A stretch of DNA of 64,000 nt from Phanerochaete sordida (lineage: Eukaryota > Basidiomycota > Agaricomycetes > Polyporales > Phanerochaetaceae), in the NCBI GenBank assembly GCA_019973155.2, contig BPQB01000058.1, positions 1-64,000 of the forward strand, read 5' to 3'. The notes below the pieces were generated by a model that saw only the letters and a list, made by a program, of their open reading frames with translations, did not search any database and was not told where the DNA came from. This document shows positions 21,036 through 31,030 of the stretch, in pieces; positions within the stretch are counted from its first letter, which is position 1; each line of letters opens with the position of its first letter. Made by a program: the position numbers and the translations under genes.

Positions 21036-22064
21036 TCATACCCATTCTCGAGGCGGCGATTTGAGAACTTCCAGCATCTTTTCCTCCTCACTGCCCTCCT
21101 CCGTTCCCAGCTCCGACATGTACTCCCACCGCGCAGTCTCGGGGAGGCTCATAAGTACATTCTCCGCCTGCACACCGGGTGTCGCCAGCCCGAATTTGGT
21201 TCCGCGCTCGTACACGAGGTTAAACTCGATGTACCTCCCGCGGCGGATGAGCTGCCACCTGCGCTTGCGCTCGTCTACAGGTGCATCCTTGCGGCGCTCG
21301 AGGATAGGGAGGTACGACGGCAGGAACGCGCCCGCGCATGCCTGCACGAACGCGAAGATCTCGTCTGGGGTGCGCGGCCGCGGCGCCGTCGGGTCCGGGA
21401 GCATCGTGTGCGGCTCGTCGCAGAGGTCGTCGAAGCGGATCCCGCCGACGCCGCGGTGCTCCTCGCGATGCTTGATGAAGAAGTTGCCGTCGCAGTTCGC
21501 CTTGAACGCCGGGTAGAGCTGCGGCCCGTGCGCGTCGCACGCAGCCTTGAGCGTGCGGTGCCAGTGCACGACGTCCTCCTCGAACAGGTAGTTCGGCGTG
21601 AGGTCCGTGATCCCGCCGAACCACCACGCGACGACGTCGCGCGCGCCCGCGCCGTCCGCCGCAGCGGTCACCTCGAAGTAGCGGTAGTTCGCGTGCACCG
21701 TCGGCGCGCTCGGGTTGCGCGGGTGCACGACGATGCTGAGGCCGCCCGCGAAGAACGGCAGGCTGCCCGAGGCGTCCGCGCGTGCGGCGAGCGACGCGTG
21801 CTCGACCGCCATCTGCTTGATCGCGGCGGGCGGGAGCGTCCCGTGGATCATCGAGATGTTGACCCCCGCCTTCTCGAGCACGCTCGCGGGGTGCTCCGGC
21901 GCGGTGAACGTGCACGACACGCCGTGCCCGCCCTGCGCGCGGTCCCACGCGCGCCGCTGGAAGGCGGGCGCGCCAGGGTCGGCGGCCTCGAGTGCGGCGA
22001 CGATCTCGCGCTGCATGCCCTCGATGTAGGTCGTCATGCGCGAGCGCATCGTCTGGGTGGCCAT
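21036..22064 (-). CDS. HEM13: Coproporphyrinogen III oxidase
   Basis: One uninterrupted exon of 342 residues, unlike its many-exon neighbours. The enzyme oxidatively decarboxylates coproporphyrinogen III to protoporphyrinogen IX, using oxygen, in haem synthesis (EC 1.3.3.3). The family signature is clear: GGHGVSCTF, GVNISMIHG, FFAGGLSIVVHP, VHANYRYFEV, WWFGGITDLTPNYLFEED, FHIKHR-type FFIKHREEHRGVGGIRFDD, and GRYIEFNLVYERGTKFGL. The last two are the classic oxidase signatures. No mitochondrial presequence is visible, which fits the cytosolic yeast enzyme, although an upstream exon cannot be excluded. The gene is strongly GC-biased at third positions, which explains the long mirror frame on the plus strand. 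Confidence 0.93.
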   Translation of the reverse strand: MATQTMRSRMTTYIEGMQREIVAALEAADPGAPAFQRRAWDRAQGGHGVSCTFTAPEHPASVLEKAGVNISMIHGTLPPAAIKQMAVEHASLAARADASGSLPFFAGGLSIVVHPRNPSAPTVHANYRYFEVTAAADGAGARDVVAWWFGGITDLTPNYLFEEDVVHWHRTLKAACDAHGPQLYPAFKANCDGNFFIKHREEHRGVGGIRFDDLCDEPHTMLPDPTAPRPRTPDEIFAFVQACAGAFLPSYLPILERRKDAPVDERKRRWQLIRRGRYIEFNLVYERGTKFGLATPGVQAENVLMSLPETARWEYMSELGTEEGSEEEKMLEVLKSPPREWV

Positions 22065-22714
22065 CGCTGCGTGCGATCTAGTCTAGGTGAACAATGTTGA
22101 GTTAGTGCCATGCTCCCCGCTCCATGCACTCACCTGATGGTGGTCGAAAGCAAAGCTGCACAGCTAGACGCCATATCATGCCGAAGCTTGGGTTTGTTCT
22201 GAAGGATGGTCAGGAGCACAGGGAAGATCACTGTTTGAGTCGGAGAGAAGTTGTTTCATCCTCTGGATCAGATGAGAACTCCCCTTCTGCGCCACGACGG
22301 TGAAGCGCGAAGCTGCTGCGTATCTTGCGCTCCTCCGGCGAGCATGCTCATGAAAACGGCGATTCATGCCGTTGGTGGGTTGCTCATCCCAGAGCCATCA
22401 GCCCTTCGGTCACATCGCGTATGAACTTACTTCACATCCCATCACTGAGGCCCGAGTCGCCGTCTCATCTCTACGCGCATGCATGGTTCGCTGATACATC
22501 TCAGAGAGCGGGCACGTCAAGTCGGCATTGGACTGTGCGGTCTGATGAGGTGGAGTATGTGCGCATCCCACATACCCGAACCCAGAAAGGTTCCTTGCCC
22601 AATGGTTGCTATCACACTTTTTCCGACATGCTGCCCTCGCCGCGATTGGCCGCTTGCCCGTCCAAGGTTCGCTCTCAGCATCACAGCGGGAGGCTGCAGC
22701 GCTCAGCGGGGGTT
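22065..22714. other. Divergent intergenic region between HEM13 and the 7TM-like gene
   Basis: About 650 bp with no supported gene. It must contain the HEM13 promoter. Confidence 0.45.
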
Positions 22715-22722
22715 CTATAAGC
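22715..22722 (+). promoter_or_regulatory. TATA-like box of the 22788 gene
   Basis: TATAAGCA lies 66-73 bases upstream of the ATG. Confidence 0.5.
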
Positions 22723-22787
22723 ACCAGACCCCGCACTGCATTGCTAGCTGGTAGGCCTTCTCCAACTTCGACGCCCCCGGCTTCGCC

Positions 22788-23992
22788 ATGGCGCCGAGCG
22801 CATTCGCTGTCCGCGCTGCGCAAGCACCCGCAGGAGTGCCTCCACCGCCTCCGCTTGGGCTCAACTACATTGCGGTCATACGCATTGCCGTACGGGACCT
22901 CCTCATCGCACACTCGTTTTCTATCCTTCTTGTCTCTCTCCTCATCGCCCTCCTGTACTTTTCAACCAGGACCTCCCGTCGGCAGCCGATATTCTTGCTC
23001 AATGTCTTCACCATCCTTCTTGCGCTGTCAGTGGGTGCGCTGATAGACTATCAAACGGTATGTTTATTACAGCAAACCGCAGACGACCTTTAGCTGATGG
23101 AAGAGACAGATACACACTATGATCGCGCCTCTAGACCCTACACCGCTCTCGTTCAATATCGCAATCGGGGTACTCGGAGCCATTCAGTCTATCATCGTCG
23201 ATACCATCCTTCTCCTCCGCCTGGTGTCCGTTTATCCTCCTTCATTTGTTGGCAAGCGCAAGTTCATCCTCATCCTCGCGATCCCGGTGCTGTTGAAGAT
23301 AGCGCGGGTCATCAACCTTTGCTTGTTCATCAAGGCCCTGGCAGACGCCACAAAGGACCCCGCTACTGCCAACGTTCTTATTGCCCGTATATGGGAATCT
23401 GCGCCATATCTCAAGATCGAGTGGTTCGCCCAGCTGTTTGACAACTCGTGAGTGGCATGTGCTCGTAATTATTCTATGGCTCACTTCGACGTGGTAGCTA
23501 TGCATCTGGATTCTTCTTGTATCGCTTGATGCTGCACAGCAAAGAAGCCAACCGAGTTATGTCGCGCAAGACATCCGAATGTACGCACCCACGTCGTCCT
23601 TCCGTACTTACAAATTTGCTGACCACGCGCAATTACCAGCATCTTTCACAGACACCGTCCGCACGCTGCTCTGGGTCGCGGCGACGAACTTCGTCGTGCC
23701 GGTGCTCTTCTCGCTCGCGCAGATCATCGTCGTGTACCGCGGCGTGGACGTGCTCGTCGTGAACGACATCGTGCTCGTGAACACGTCCGTCGCCGTTATC
23801 GGCGTCGTCTTCGCGACCGTCTGGGCCGGCACCGCGCACTGGGCGCACGACCAGAGCCGCACCGCGCTCAACGGCTCCGAGCCCTCGCGCGTCGTCTTCC
23901 AGAACTCCCTCGGCGACGAGTCCGCGGGCGACGTCGGAGAGAGTCGGTCTTCTGTGGTGATGGTGGAGATGTCGGAGACGAAGGACGTGTAA
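22788..23992 (+). CDS. Multi-pass membrane protein, receptor-like
   Basis: Four exons: 22788-23057, 23111-23447, 23498-23580 and 23640-23992, with introns of 50-59 nt. The first intron must end at the ACAG at 23107-23110 to keep frame (DYQT joined to IHTMIAPL). Roughly seven hydrophobic segments are visible: IAVRDLLIAHSFSILLVSLL, PIFLLNVFTILLALSVGAL, FNIAIGVLGAIQSIIVDTIL, FILILAIPVLLKIARVINL, a segment around exon 3 (YASGFFLYRL), LLWVAATNFVVPVLFSLAQI and VLVNTSVAVIGVVFATVW. The N-terminus is short and the cytosolic tail is polar with Ser/Glu. This is the architecture of the many orphan basidiomycete 7TM proteins. No ligand or pathway can be assigned and no pheromone-receptor motif was recognised. 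Confidence 0.75.
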
Positions 23993-24152
23993 GGGCCGTC
24001 GCACGCAGATGTAGTACCGTCAGGTCAATACAACGGTTTACACATACTGGCAGTCCATGTGCTGAGGATATGACGCGATAATCATCTCTGACACCTAGGC
24101 CTCCACTGCCGCCATCCCACATATATCGCCACTTCGTTCAGAATGTCCCGCT

Positions 24153-24634
24153 TCATGTCGGGAGGCAGCGGGGGCCAACGGTGATCTCGATAGGCGCAGT
24201 GCTGGAGAGCACGTCAAAGAGGCTCCTGGACGGCGGGATTGCATCAGTACGAGACGGAGCTATGCAATTTGGTGCGGTCTCGCGACCGCAACTTACGAGG
24301 CGGCCGTGGCCTCCCAGATGTAAGATCCCCTGCAGATAGTTAGTATCTGAATACTTCCAAGAAGCGGGAAAGCCACTTACTCGGGGACACAAGGGACGGG
24401 GACTGTGATGGAGCCTTGGGCCGTCGGGATGACCGCCTCGATGAGCAGCCTCTCCGGCCCACCTGCGGCTGGGACCAGGACGAGGTCGAACTCCGTCGGG
24501 TCGCCCGGGGCCGTCTCCCAGAAAATCGTGGTCGTATCGCCCGCAATGGTGGGCCCAACGGGGGTGTCCAGCAGGAGCGCGCTGACGGGGGACAACACGG
24601 CGAGTGCGGCGAGTGCGACGAAGGAGAGCTGCAT
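24153..24634 (-). CDS. Small secreted protein, Kre9/Knh1-like N-terminal fold
   Basis: Three exons: 24634-24381, 24329-24297 and 24225-24153, with introns of 51 and 71 nt. A signal peptide (MQLSFVALAALAVLSPVSA) is followed by LLLDTPVGPTIAGDTTTIFW and WETAPGDPTEFDLVLVP, the pattern of the beta-sandwich found at the N-terminus of Kre9/Knh1 cell-wall proteins and related GPI proteins. The second exon is only 33 nt (GSYIWEATAAS). The mature protein is about 100 residues with two cysteines (PCVPE, PRCLPT), and lacks the Ser/Thr-rich, GPI-signalled tail of larger relatives. It is probably secreted to the wall or medium. A TATAAAAG box sits at the right distance. Confidence 0.72.
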
Positions 24635-24699
24635 GGCTGCTTGTGTTGCACTTGGACGCGGTAGAGCGAGTGCTGGGCAACATAGACCCCGCAAGCTGT

Positions 24700-24707
24700 C
24701 TTTTATA
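24700..24707 (-). promoter_or_regulatory. TATA box of the small secreted protein gene
   Basis: TATAAAAG on the minus strand, 66-73 bases upstream of the ATG at 24634. Confidence 0.65.
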
Positions 24708-25150
24708 CCCCAACACTTGCCTGAGCCGCCCGCGCACGTTCGCCGCGGGCGTCGTGCGTGGCACTGCGCTCGTCTTCCCTGCGCCCAGAGCACGACTGCG
24801 ATCTGACCGGTTGCCTCGCAAAATGCATGAAAATTAGCACCAACTGAATGCTGGCGGATCGCGCAGCCCCGTAACGAGAGGTTCGGCGGCTCGCTGGGGC
24901 CGTACCTATACCTCGTGGTGGAGGCCGCGCTCGACGGAGACGACGGTGTTCGGGCGCGCCTGGGAAATTATTGACGAGCCACAAGACATGCCGACGATAC
25001 CTCGCACACGGAGGGTTTGCCCCGCAACTTCGCGTCGCGTCGCCCTGCACTCGTTCGCTGCGGTATGTCACGCTTTGATCTATGCCAATCGAATGGCGGT
25101 GTACATCCGTAATTGTCTCTTGCGATGCTCTAGAAATACAGATGCAGCGG
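24708..25150. other. Intergenic region
   Basis: Upstream DNA of the secreted protein gene and 3' end of the AP-1 mu gene. No further gene is supported. Confidence 0.45.
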
Positions 25151-26835
25151 TCATATCGATGCCAGCGGTGCGCCGCCGTTGTCGGTGACAGTTCTTAGGC
25201 TGAAAGGAGTCTCGGTCAGCAGGATTGAGCGACCGGTCGTGGCGGTACTCACGTATAGTCGTCACCGTTCTGGGTAATGTAGCGCACCCAGGGCAGGGCC
25301 TGGTACCCACTCTTCTCCATCACCTTCAAATAGCGGACCTGCATGCCCGAGATTGTGAAGTACGGAATTTCGAAGCGGCACGAGATTGGTGCGCGTTTGG
25401 CGGCGATGTCTTCCTCTGTGCAAGGCCCGGTCAGACTGCGCAGGGCGGAAGAGTGTGGGCAGGACGCTCACCGGTGCGCACGCTCGGAAGCCCAAAGTGC
25501 GCGCGCATCATGTGGTCTGCACCGCCGGCGAGCTGCTTGATGCGCCAGACGAAAGATGACTGCGCGGGGAGGTACTGCACTTTGCCTGCGCCGGCCTGAA
25601 ACGCGCGGTTAGCGGTCAGGGCAGGGCAAGATACGTATGAAGGGGCGACGCACTCGGAACTTCGGCGAGTCCGCGTCGTCGGGCACGGGGACGTGAATCT
25701 CGACGTTGTTCGCGACGCTGCGCTTCTTGAACTGCGCCTTGACCTTGACGAGGAACTCGACGCGCCCGCTGCGCTGCTCGACGAACGCCTCGGCCCACAC
25801 GAGCGGGTTGACCGGCGTCGAGATGCGGTACGACATCAGCTCGAAGTCGCCGTCGGGCGGGATGAACGAGATCGTGCGCTCGCTCTCGAATTTGGCGAGG
25901 CGCACGCACTGGTGGAACTTCACGTCTTCCATCTCGATGGCTTTGCCCCGCGCGGCTGGCTGCCGTTTCAGCACAGTACGTCGCGCAGCCAGTCTCTGGA
26001 CTCACTTCGGCCACTGGCATCGAACATGATCTTATCGTTGAGGCCGAGACGGAGTTCAGGCATGCCGGTGAGGTAACATTTGACTTTGACTGCTCCTAGC
26101 ACTTCCGAGCGTACAATTGTGCCGTCCGCATTTGCCTGGTATCAACTCAGCTCGCAATTTGGCCACATTGCGATGCATTCTTACGAGCAAGTTGACGCTT
26201 TCCACCACATCGAGGAAGCATTCGTTCTTGCGATATTTAATGCCTTGCGCTCTCCATGATACAGCATTTGTAACGTCCGTGGCCGGGCGTGCGAGTTGCA
26301 TACTTTCGAGCTTATGTGACTCTTGAGTGATATAGCTGGCCAACCCATGATTAGCTTCGGCATGTCAGGGATATTATCCGCACTCACCCCTGCAGCATCT
26401 TGGTTTCTGTCACTTGTGGCAGACCAAAATCCATCATCTCGTCCAGCAGCTCGTATATGATGACAAAGTTGTCCCGGATGGACTCCTCTTCAAGGTGACC
26501 GAAGTAGTCGACGAAGACTTGCACGAGCCGGTGCAGGTACAGAAGGACCTCCGCGCAGTTGACATTCTTCGGAGACAGTGCTAACACTGCAGAACCATGA
26601 AGCAACGCATACAATGAGCTCGAAATCGCGACTCACGATACAGATTCGAATGCCGGATGAACATGAAGTTGACCCCATCCTTCGTGAAGCACGGCGTCTC
26701 CATCTTTCCCTCGTCCTCCAGCTCTAGCAGGATTGGCACAAAGCGCCATATCGCGCCGTCTGGCACGTCGTCGCGGTACCGTCGCTGTATGAGGGACTTG
26801 CCCTTCAGGTCGAGGATGGCGACGACACTAGCCAT
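25151..26835 (-). CDS. APM1: AP-1 clathrin adaptor complex, mu subunit
   Basis: ATG at 26835, stop at 25151-25153, about eight exons with short introns. The longin-like N-terminus reads MASVVAILDLKGKSLIQRRYRDDVP, here in short form, then FMFIRHSNLYLLALSPKNVN, YFGHLEEESIRDNFVIIYEL and GLPQVTETKMLQ. The mu-homology domain follows: GIKYRKNECFLDVVESVNLL, YLTGMPELRLGLNDK, MEDVKFHQCVRLAKFESERT, ISFIPPDGDFELMSYR, ANNVEIHVPVPDDADSPKF, MRAHFGLPSV and YLKVMEKSGYQALPWVRYIT. These are diagnostic for the mu subunit of AP-1, which sorts cargo with tyrosine motifs at the trans-Golgi and endosomes. The predicted C-terminus (YTLRTVTDNGG) runs a little past the usual end. Confidence 0.9.
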
Positions 26836-27261
26836 GGTTGACGCGTAGGTTGAAGATGCATGCCGTGCGGAGAGACTCCGGAGGGGTTAGGGGGCGTCAT
26901 TGGGGAAAGTGCGCGGGAGACCGTTTCGTGTTTCGGCTGAGATGACGAGATGCCAGGACGTTGACCTGGGACGGTTGAATCAGCAATCACGGCCTGCTGA
27001 AGTCCGTTCGTCCGAGCACGGGAGGTTCAGCCTGAGCGTCGCGGACGGGAAAGGGCGCGCGCGTCGACAAAAACATCGGTAAGCACGAAAGCAAGTCCTC
27101 CGCGTCCTGGCCGACGCAGAACGTGAAGAAAAGTGAAGTCAGAGAAGGATGCTGAGTGCAAGATTGCCGAGCCAGCGACGTTGCCGCGGTCTTGATGCGC
27201 CTAGTGATGCGCCGTTCGAGCCCAGAATGAGCGCATACACGCTTCGACTCCGACCACCACC
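26836..27261. promoter_or_regulatory. Divergent region between APM1 and HIS2
   Basis: About 425 bp separate the two start codons, so both promoters lie here. No TATA box is evident, which suits two housekeeping genes. Confidence 0.5.
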
Positions 27262-28318
27262 ATGCCTCACAGCCACCATTCACACTCCGGCCAATTCTGC
27301 AAGCACGCGTCAGGGACACTCGAAGAGGTCGTGCTCGAGGCCATTCGCCAGGGATTTGAAGTATATGGCCTGACAGAACACGTCCCCCGCTATCGCGTCG
27401 CAGACTTGTATCCAGAAGAGGTGCGTAACATCTTCGCACTCTAGCACCGCGACATAGCTAATCAAGCTCAAGGAAGATCTGACGCCAGAAGAGCTGCTCG
27501 AGCAGTTCGACGGCTTCGTGGCAGAAGCCCACCGTCTCAAAGCAAAATACGCGGGCGAGATTGTGCTTCTGGTAGGCCTCGAGACCGAGCACATCACGCC
27601 GGGCGACCTCGACCACCTGGACGCGCTGTTGAGTCGCTACCGCGGGAAGATCGAATACTTGGTGGGCAGCGTGCACCATGTGAACGAGCTGCCCATCGAC
27701 TTCGACCGCGCGACGTTCGACAAGGCGGTCGCGAGCGTCGGCACGAGCGCGGACGACGCGCGGGTGCGCACAGAAGCGTTCCTCTGCGCGTACTTCGACC
27801 TGCAGCACGCGCTCCTGACGCGCTTCCAGCCCGAGGTCGTCGGGCACGCGGACCTGTGCCGGCTGTACACGCCCGAGCTGCGCTTCGCGGACTACCCGGC
27901 GGCGCACGCGCGGCTCGTGCGGAACGTCGCGTACGCGGCGGGCTACGGCGCGCTTTTCGAGCTGAACGCGGCCGCGCTGCGCAAGGGCTGGGACGGCGCG
28001 TACCCGGGCGCGGACGTCGTCGAGGTGCGCATACACTCTACGCGCTCGACCCCCCAGCTGACCCCAAGCCAGGTCATCGCAGCGGCGGGCGGCCGCTTCG
28101 CGCTCTCGGACGACAGCCACGGGCCGCACGCGGTGGGGCTGAACTACACGCGGCTGGCGGCGTACGCGCGACGCGTGGGCGTGGGCGCGCTCGCGGTGCT
28201 CGCGCAGTCCGAAACGCCGAACGCCGCCGGTCGCTATGTGCGCGCGCGCGACGTGCCCGGGGCGTGGTGGGAACATCCGTTCTGGCGCGAGCTCGACGCA
28301 CGCCAGAAGCATGCGTGA
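27262..28318 (+). CDS. HIS2: Histidinol-phosphatase, PHP family
   Basis: The enzyme removes phosphate from L-histidinol phosphate in histidine synthesis (EC 3.1.3.15). The PHP metal-binding residues are visible: MPHSHHSHSGQFCKHASG at the start, TEHVPRY, GLETEHI, VGSVHHVNELPIDF, VGHADLCRLY and LSDDSHGPHAVGLNY. Exon 1 is 27262-27420. A 46-nt intron (27421-27466) ends in an unusual AAG, or, equally in frame, at the AAG six bases later. A second intron at 28025-28072 is 48 nt and has no stop codon, so it can be read through. Removing it restores the family pattern (YPGADVVE joined to VIAAAGGRFALSDDSHG). ATG at 27262 starts directly at the metal site. Cytosolic. Confidence 0.9.
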
Positions 28319-31030
28319 GCCCGCGCGGCGCGCCGGTGCCGCCGCCGTCGGGGCGGCCGACGCTTCTGGTGCGCGGGAAAGCGTTTGGACCCCGCCGCCA
28401 CCGCCACCGACGTCCCGGACACCTGCGCGACGCGCGCGGCGGCCCCGCCGCGGAGCGCGTAAACCCTGGACAACGACATGTATTACCACACATCTGCGGC
28501 TACGTAACGACAGATGGCTCGGTGCTCAGGACGCTCTGATAGACGTTACGACATGATTGCAATGCAGTCGCGAGGGCAGCATCGCGTCTCGTGCGGTGCT
28601 GATTGCAGAGATGCGTGCCCGGCGCGGTCGGCCATCGGCCAGCGCGGCCTCGTCCAGGGCGCGACCGTCGACGCTTGCGGCGCGGAGGCAGCCCCGTGGA
28701 CAGCGTCTGAGCGTACGGAACGGCGTTGACGCCAATATTGCGCACGGCTTCGAAGGCGGTAATGAACGTTGTCGTAAGGTCCCTGGTACCTCATATCGCC
28801 CATGGGCATGCGCGAGCTGCCTGGGTTCGTCCGCAAGCGCAGCAGGTCGACGTCGTGGGTAGGAACACGCGGTGAAAGCTGGCAGCGACCGCGCCTGCAC
28901 ACGGAGGCGACCGTCGCGACTCGCGGGGTATTCAACCGCTCGCTACCACACACCGACTCGCGCGCACGATGATGGACTTCTGGCCGTCCATCGGGCGAGG
29001 ACGTCGCATTTTCTGGAGCCATGCTCGCCGCTGTGCACAGCCTCCAGATCCCCCGCGCGGACGCTGGTGTTCCGAGGACGGAACGTCCTCGCAAGGCCGT
29101 TCACAAGTCAAAGGAGGCAAGGCGAGTAGAGTTCAGCTCGCGCATCGAACGCTATTGCAGATCAAGCGTTTCCAGGCGTGATGAATGCAGGTCTGCTCCC
29201 CCTGCAATGGAAGCTGCGTGGCACGTCGGGCGCGACCTCTCGTGCTCGCGTCCGTGCCCAGAAACGCACCTTCCGCGCGCGGTTCTCAGCGCTGCCGTCG
29301 GCGACGCGGCAAAGGTTCAAATGTTCGAACCGCAGTCGTGTGCGTGGTTGCAAGTGCTATCGTGAGTTGCAATCAGACATGAGATGGTGATGATGCTCAC
29401 CGGCTTCCCCAGCTTCCGAACGCAGTTGGGGCCGCACACGCCAACGGTGGGCCCTTGGCAAGGCGTGACGACGCTCCCACGAGAACCACCAGGTGAGCCT
29501 TCGCAAGTCCCAGGGCTGGCGGGAACGCCTCGAGAAGCGGCCGTGCGTGAAAGCAGCCCGGACGCGACGCGACGAACGCGTCTTCCGTGCGACAGTGGCT
29601 GCTCGGTGGGAGAATCCGACGCGTAACTGCGCGTCCGACACGTAAACGACGCTGGCAGGTCAGCGTCATCGTACTTCGTTGTGCTCTTGAAACACTCAGG
29701 AGGTGGCTGAAGGGTCGTTCGGAATATCTGTCAGCTCATGAATTGTGCGTTCTAGATGCCTCCGTTGGGAGTGAGCAACAATGTTAGCGACCGTCTTTGG
29801 ACCTGCGAATGTCCTTTCAGAGTCCACTGTGCACCGGCGATCGTCGGACCAGCCAGCACATGCAAGAAAAATCTGGAGCGGCGCGATGGGAACGACGAGC
29901 TAGATTTACGAAAAATGCGATGCCTCTGCTGATGGGCTGCCGAGGGATTTCTCACCGCGCGCCGCGTTGGCAGAAATCGTTTGTGATAGCGAGCAGTTCA
30001 GGGCCCCGCGGCGGTCGCCTGCCGCGAGCAGGCACGGCCGTCGTTGCCAGCACGAGGCAGGCACCGAGGCGAGCGTGTCTCACGTCGTCGAGACACGTAA
30101 ATCAGAGCCAAAGTGGCAGCCATAATTGCCTTGGAAATTACCCCGGATAATCGAGGGCGGGATCTCTGCATCGCCGGAGACATTCGCTGAATGTGGTATT
30201 GCGGATCATCCCGAGATGATTGTCCAATGGGAACGTGCGAAGGGCTGCGACCACATGGCGCGGTTGCCCTTTGCGGGTGCAGAGAAGATCAGGGATTGCC
30301 GGATATGGCTAGTGCGGTCGGAACCAGATGCGTCGCTCGAAGAAATCTGAGCCCGGCCTTGGCGCCCGTAGGTTTGGAGAAAGCGCAAGGCGGGACCATA
30401 TCGCTCTCACCACTCCCTTCACAACCGTCCGCGACGGCTGCGACCCCCTGCTCGCCGTGTTCGACTCTCTCCTCGTCGTCCGTTTCGTTCCCGCGGACCC
30501 TTCTGGCCAGAGTCACGCTGAGGCGGAGTAGGTTAACCTCTGTTCTCGTGGCACCCGGGACGCTGGGCAGGACAATTGGCCGACGCGCAGTCCGGACCCT
30601 CTCATAGACTATACCCATCCTTACATCCTTCTATTCGCGGTCACTCTTATAATCGCATACCCTTCATACGACTCGCCTTCCCTCCCTTCCACCGCACTCT
30701 CTCGGTACCTGTTTCTCGTGTCACCGCGCCCTCTGTTCAACACTGTTCGGTGCAAAGCAAGTCTAGACGTATAGAAGCATTACGGACTCCGTCGGGCCTG
30801 TTTGGCTACCCCCGCGGAGCAGGCACGCTTGACTCAGGTGTGTAGTCATCTGTCTTATCCAGGGCCACATCCCTGACGGCGTCTCCTCCAGCGACTCGCT
30901 GAGGCTCGGTCTACATTGGTATCACTTGGGGTGCGTGATTTTGATTCCTGTCCACAATGGCAATTCTCCTCAACGTTATATTCAAGGCTATCCGTACGCG
31001 TGTCCCCAACTTTCCCCCCGACTTGCCGCC
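28319..31030. other. Gene-poor stretch of 2.7 kb
   Basis: Only short frames overlap on both strands. Around 28530-28900 the minus strand shows pieces in different frames (for example ITAFEAVRNIGVNAVPYAQTL) that could be a decayed gene, but no family is recognised. From 30600 on the DNA is C/T-rich, the likely leader of the gene starting at 31031. Confidence 0.4.

Noticed and set aside
21030..22100. Long plus-strand frame opposite HEM13
   Set aside because: It is the mirror of a GC-rich gene. Its composition is Arg/Ala-rich with no domain, while the minus frame matches coproporphyrinogen oxidase throughout.
27458..28489. Long minus-strand frame opposite HIS2
   Set aside because: Composition artefact of the strongly GC-biased HIS2 exon. 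It spans exon and intron alike and matches nothing.
28546..29094. Minus-strand frame as a gene
   Set aside because: No recognisable domain or splice structure, and protein-like pieces fall in several frames.
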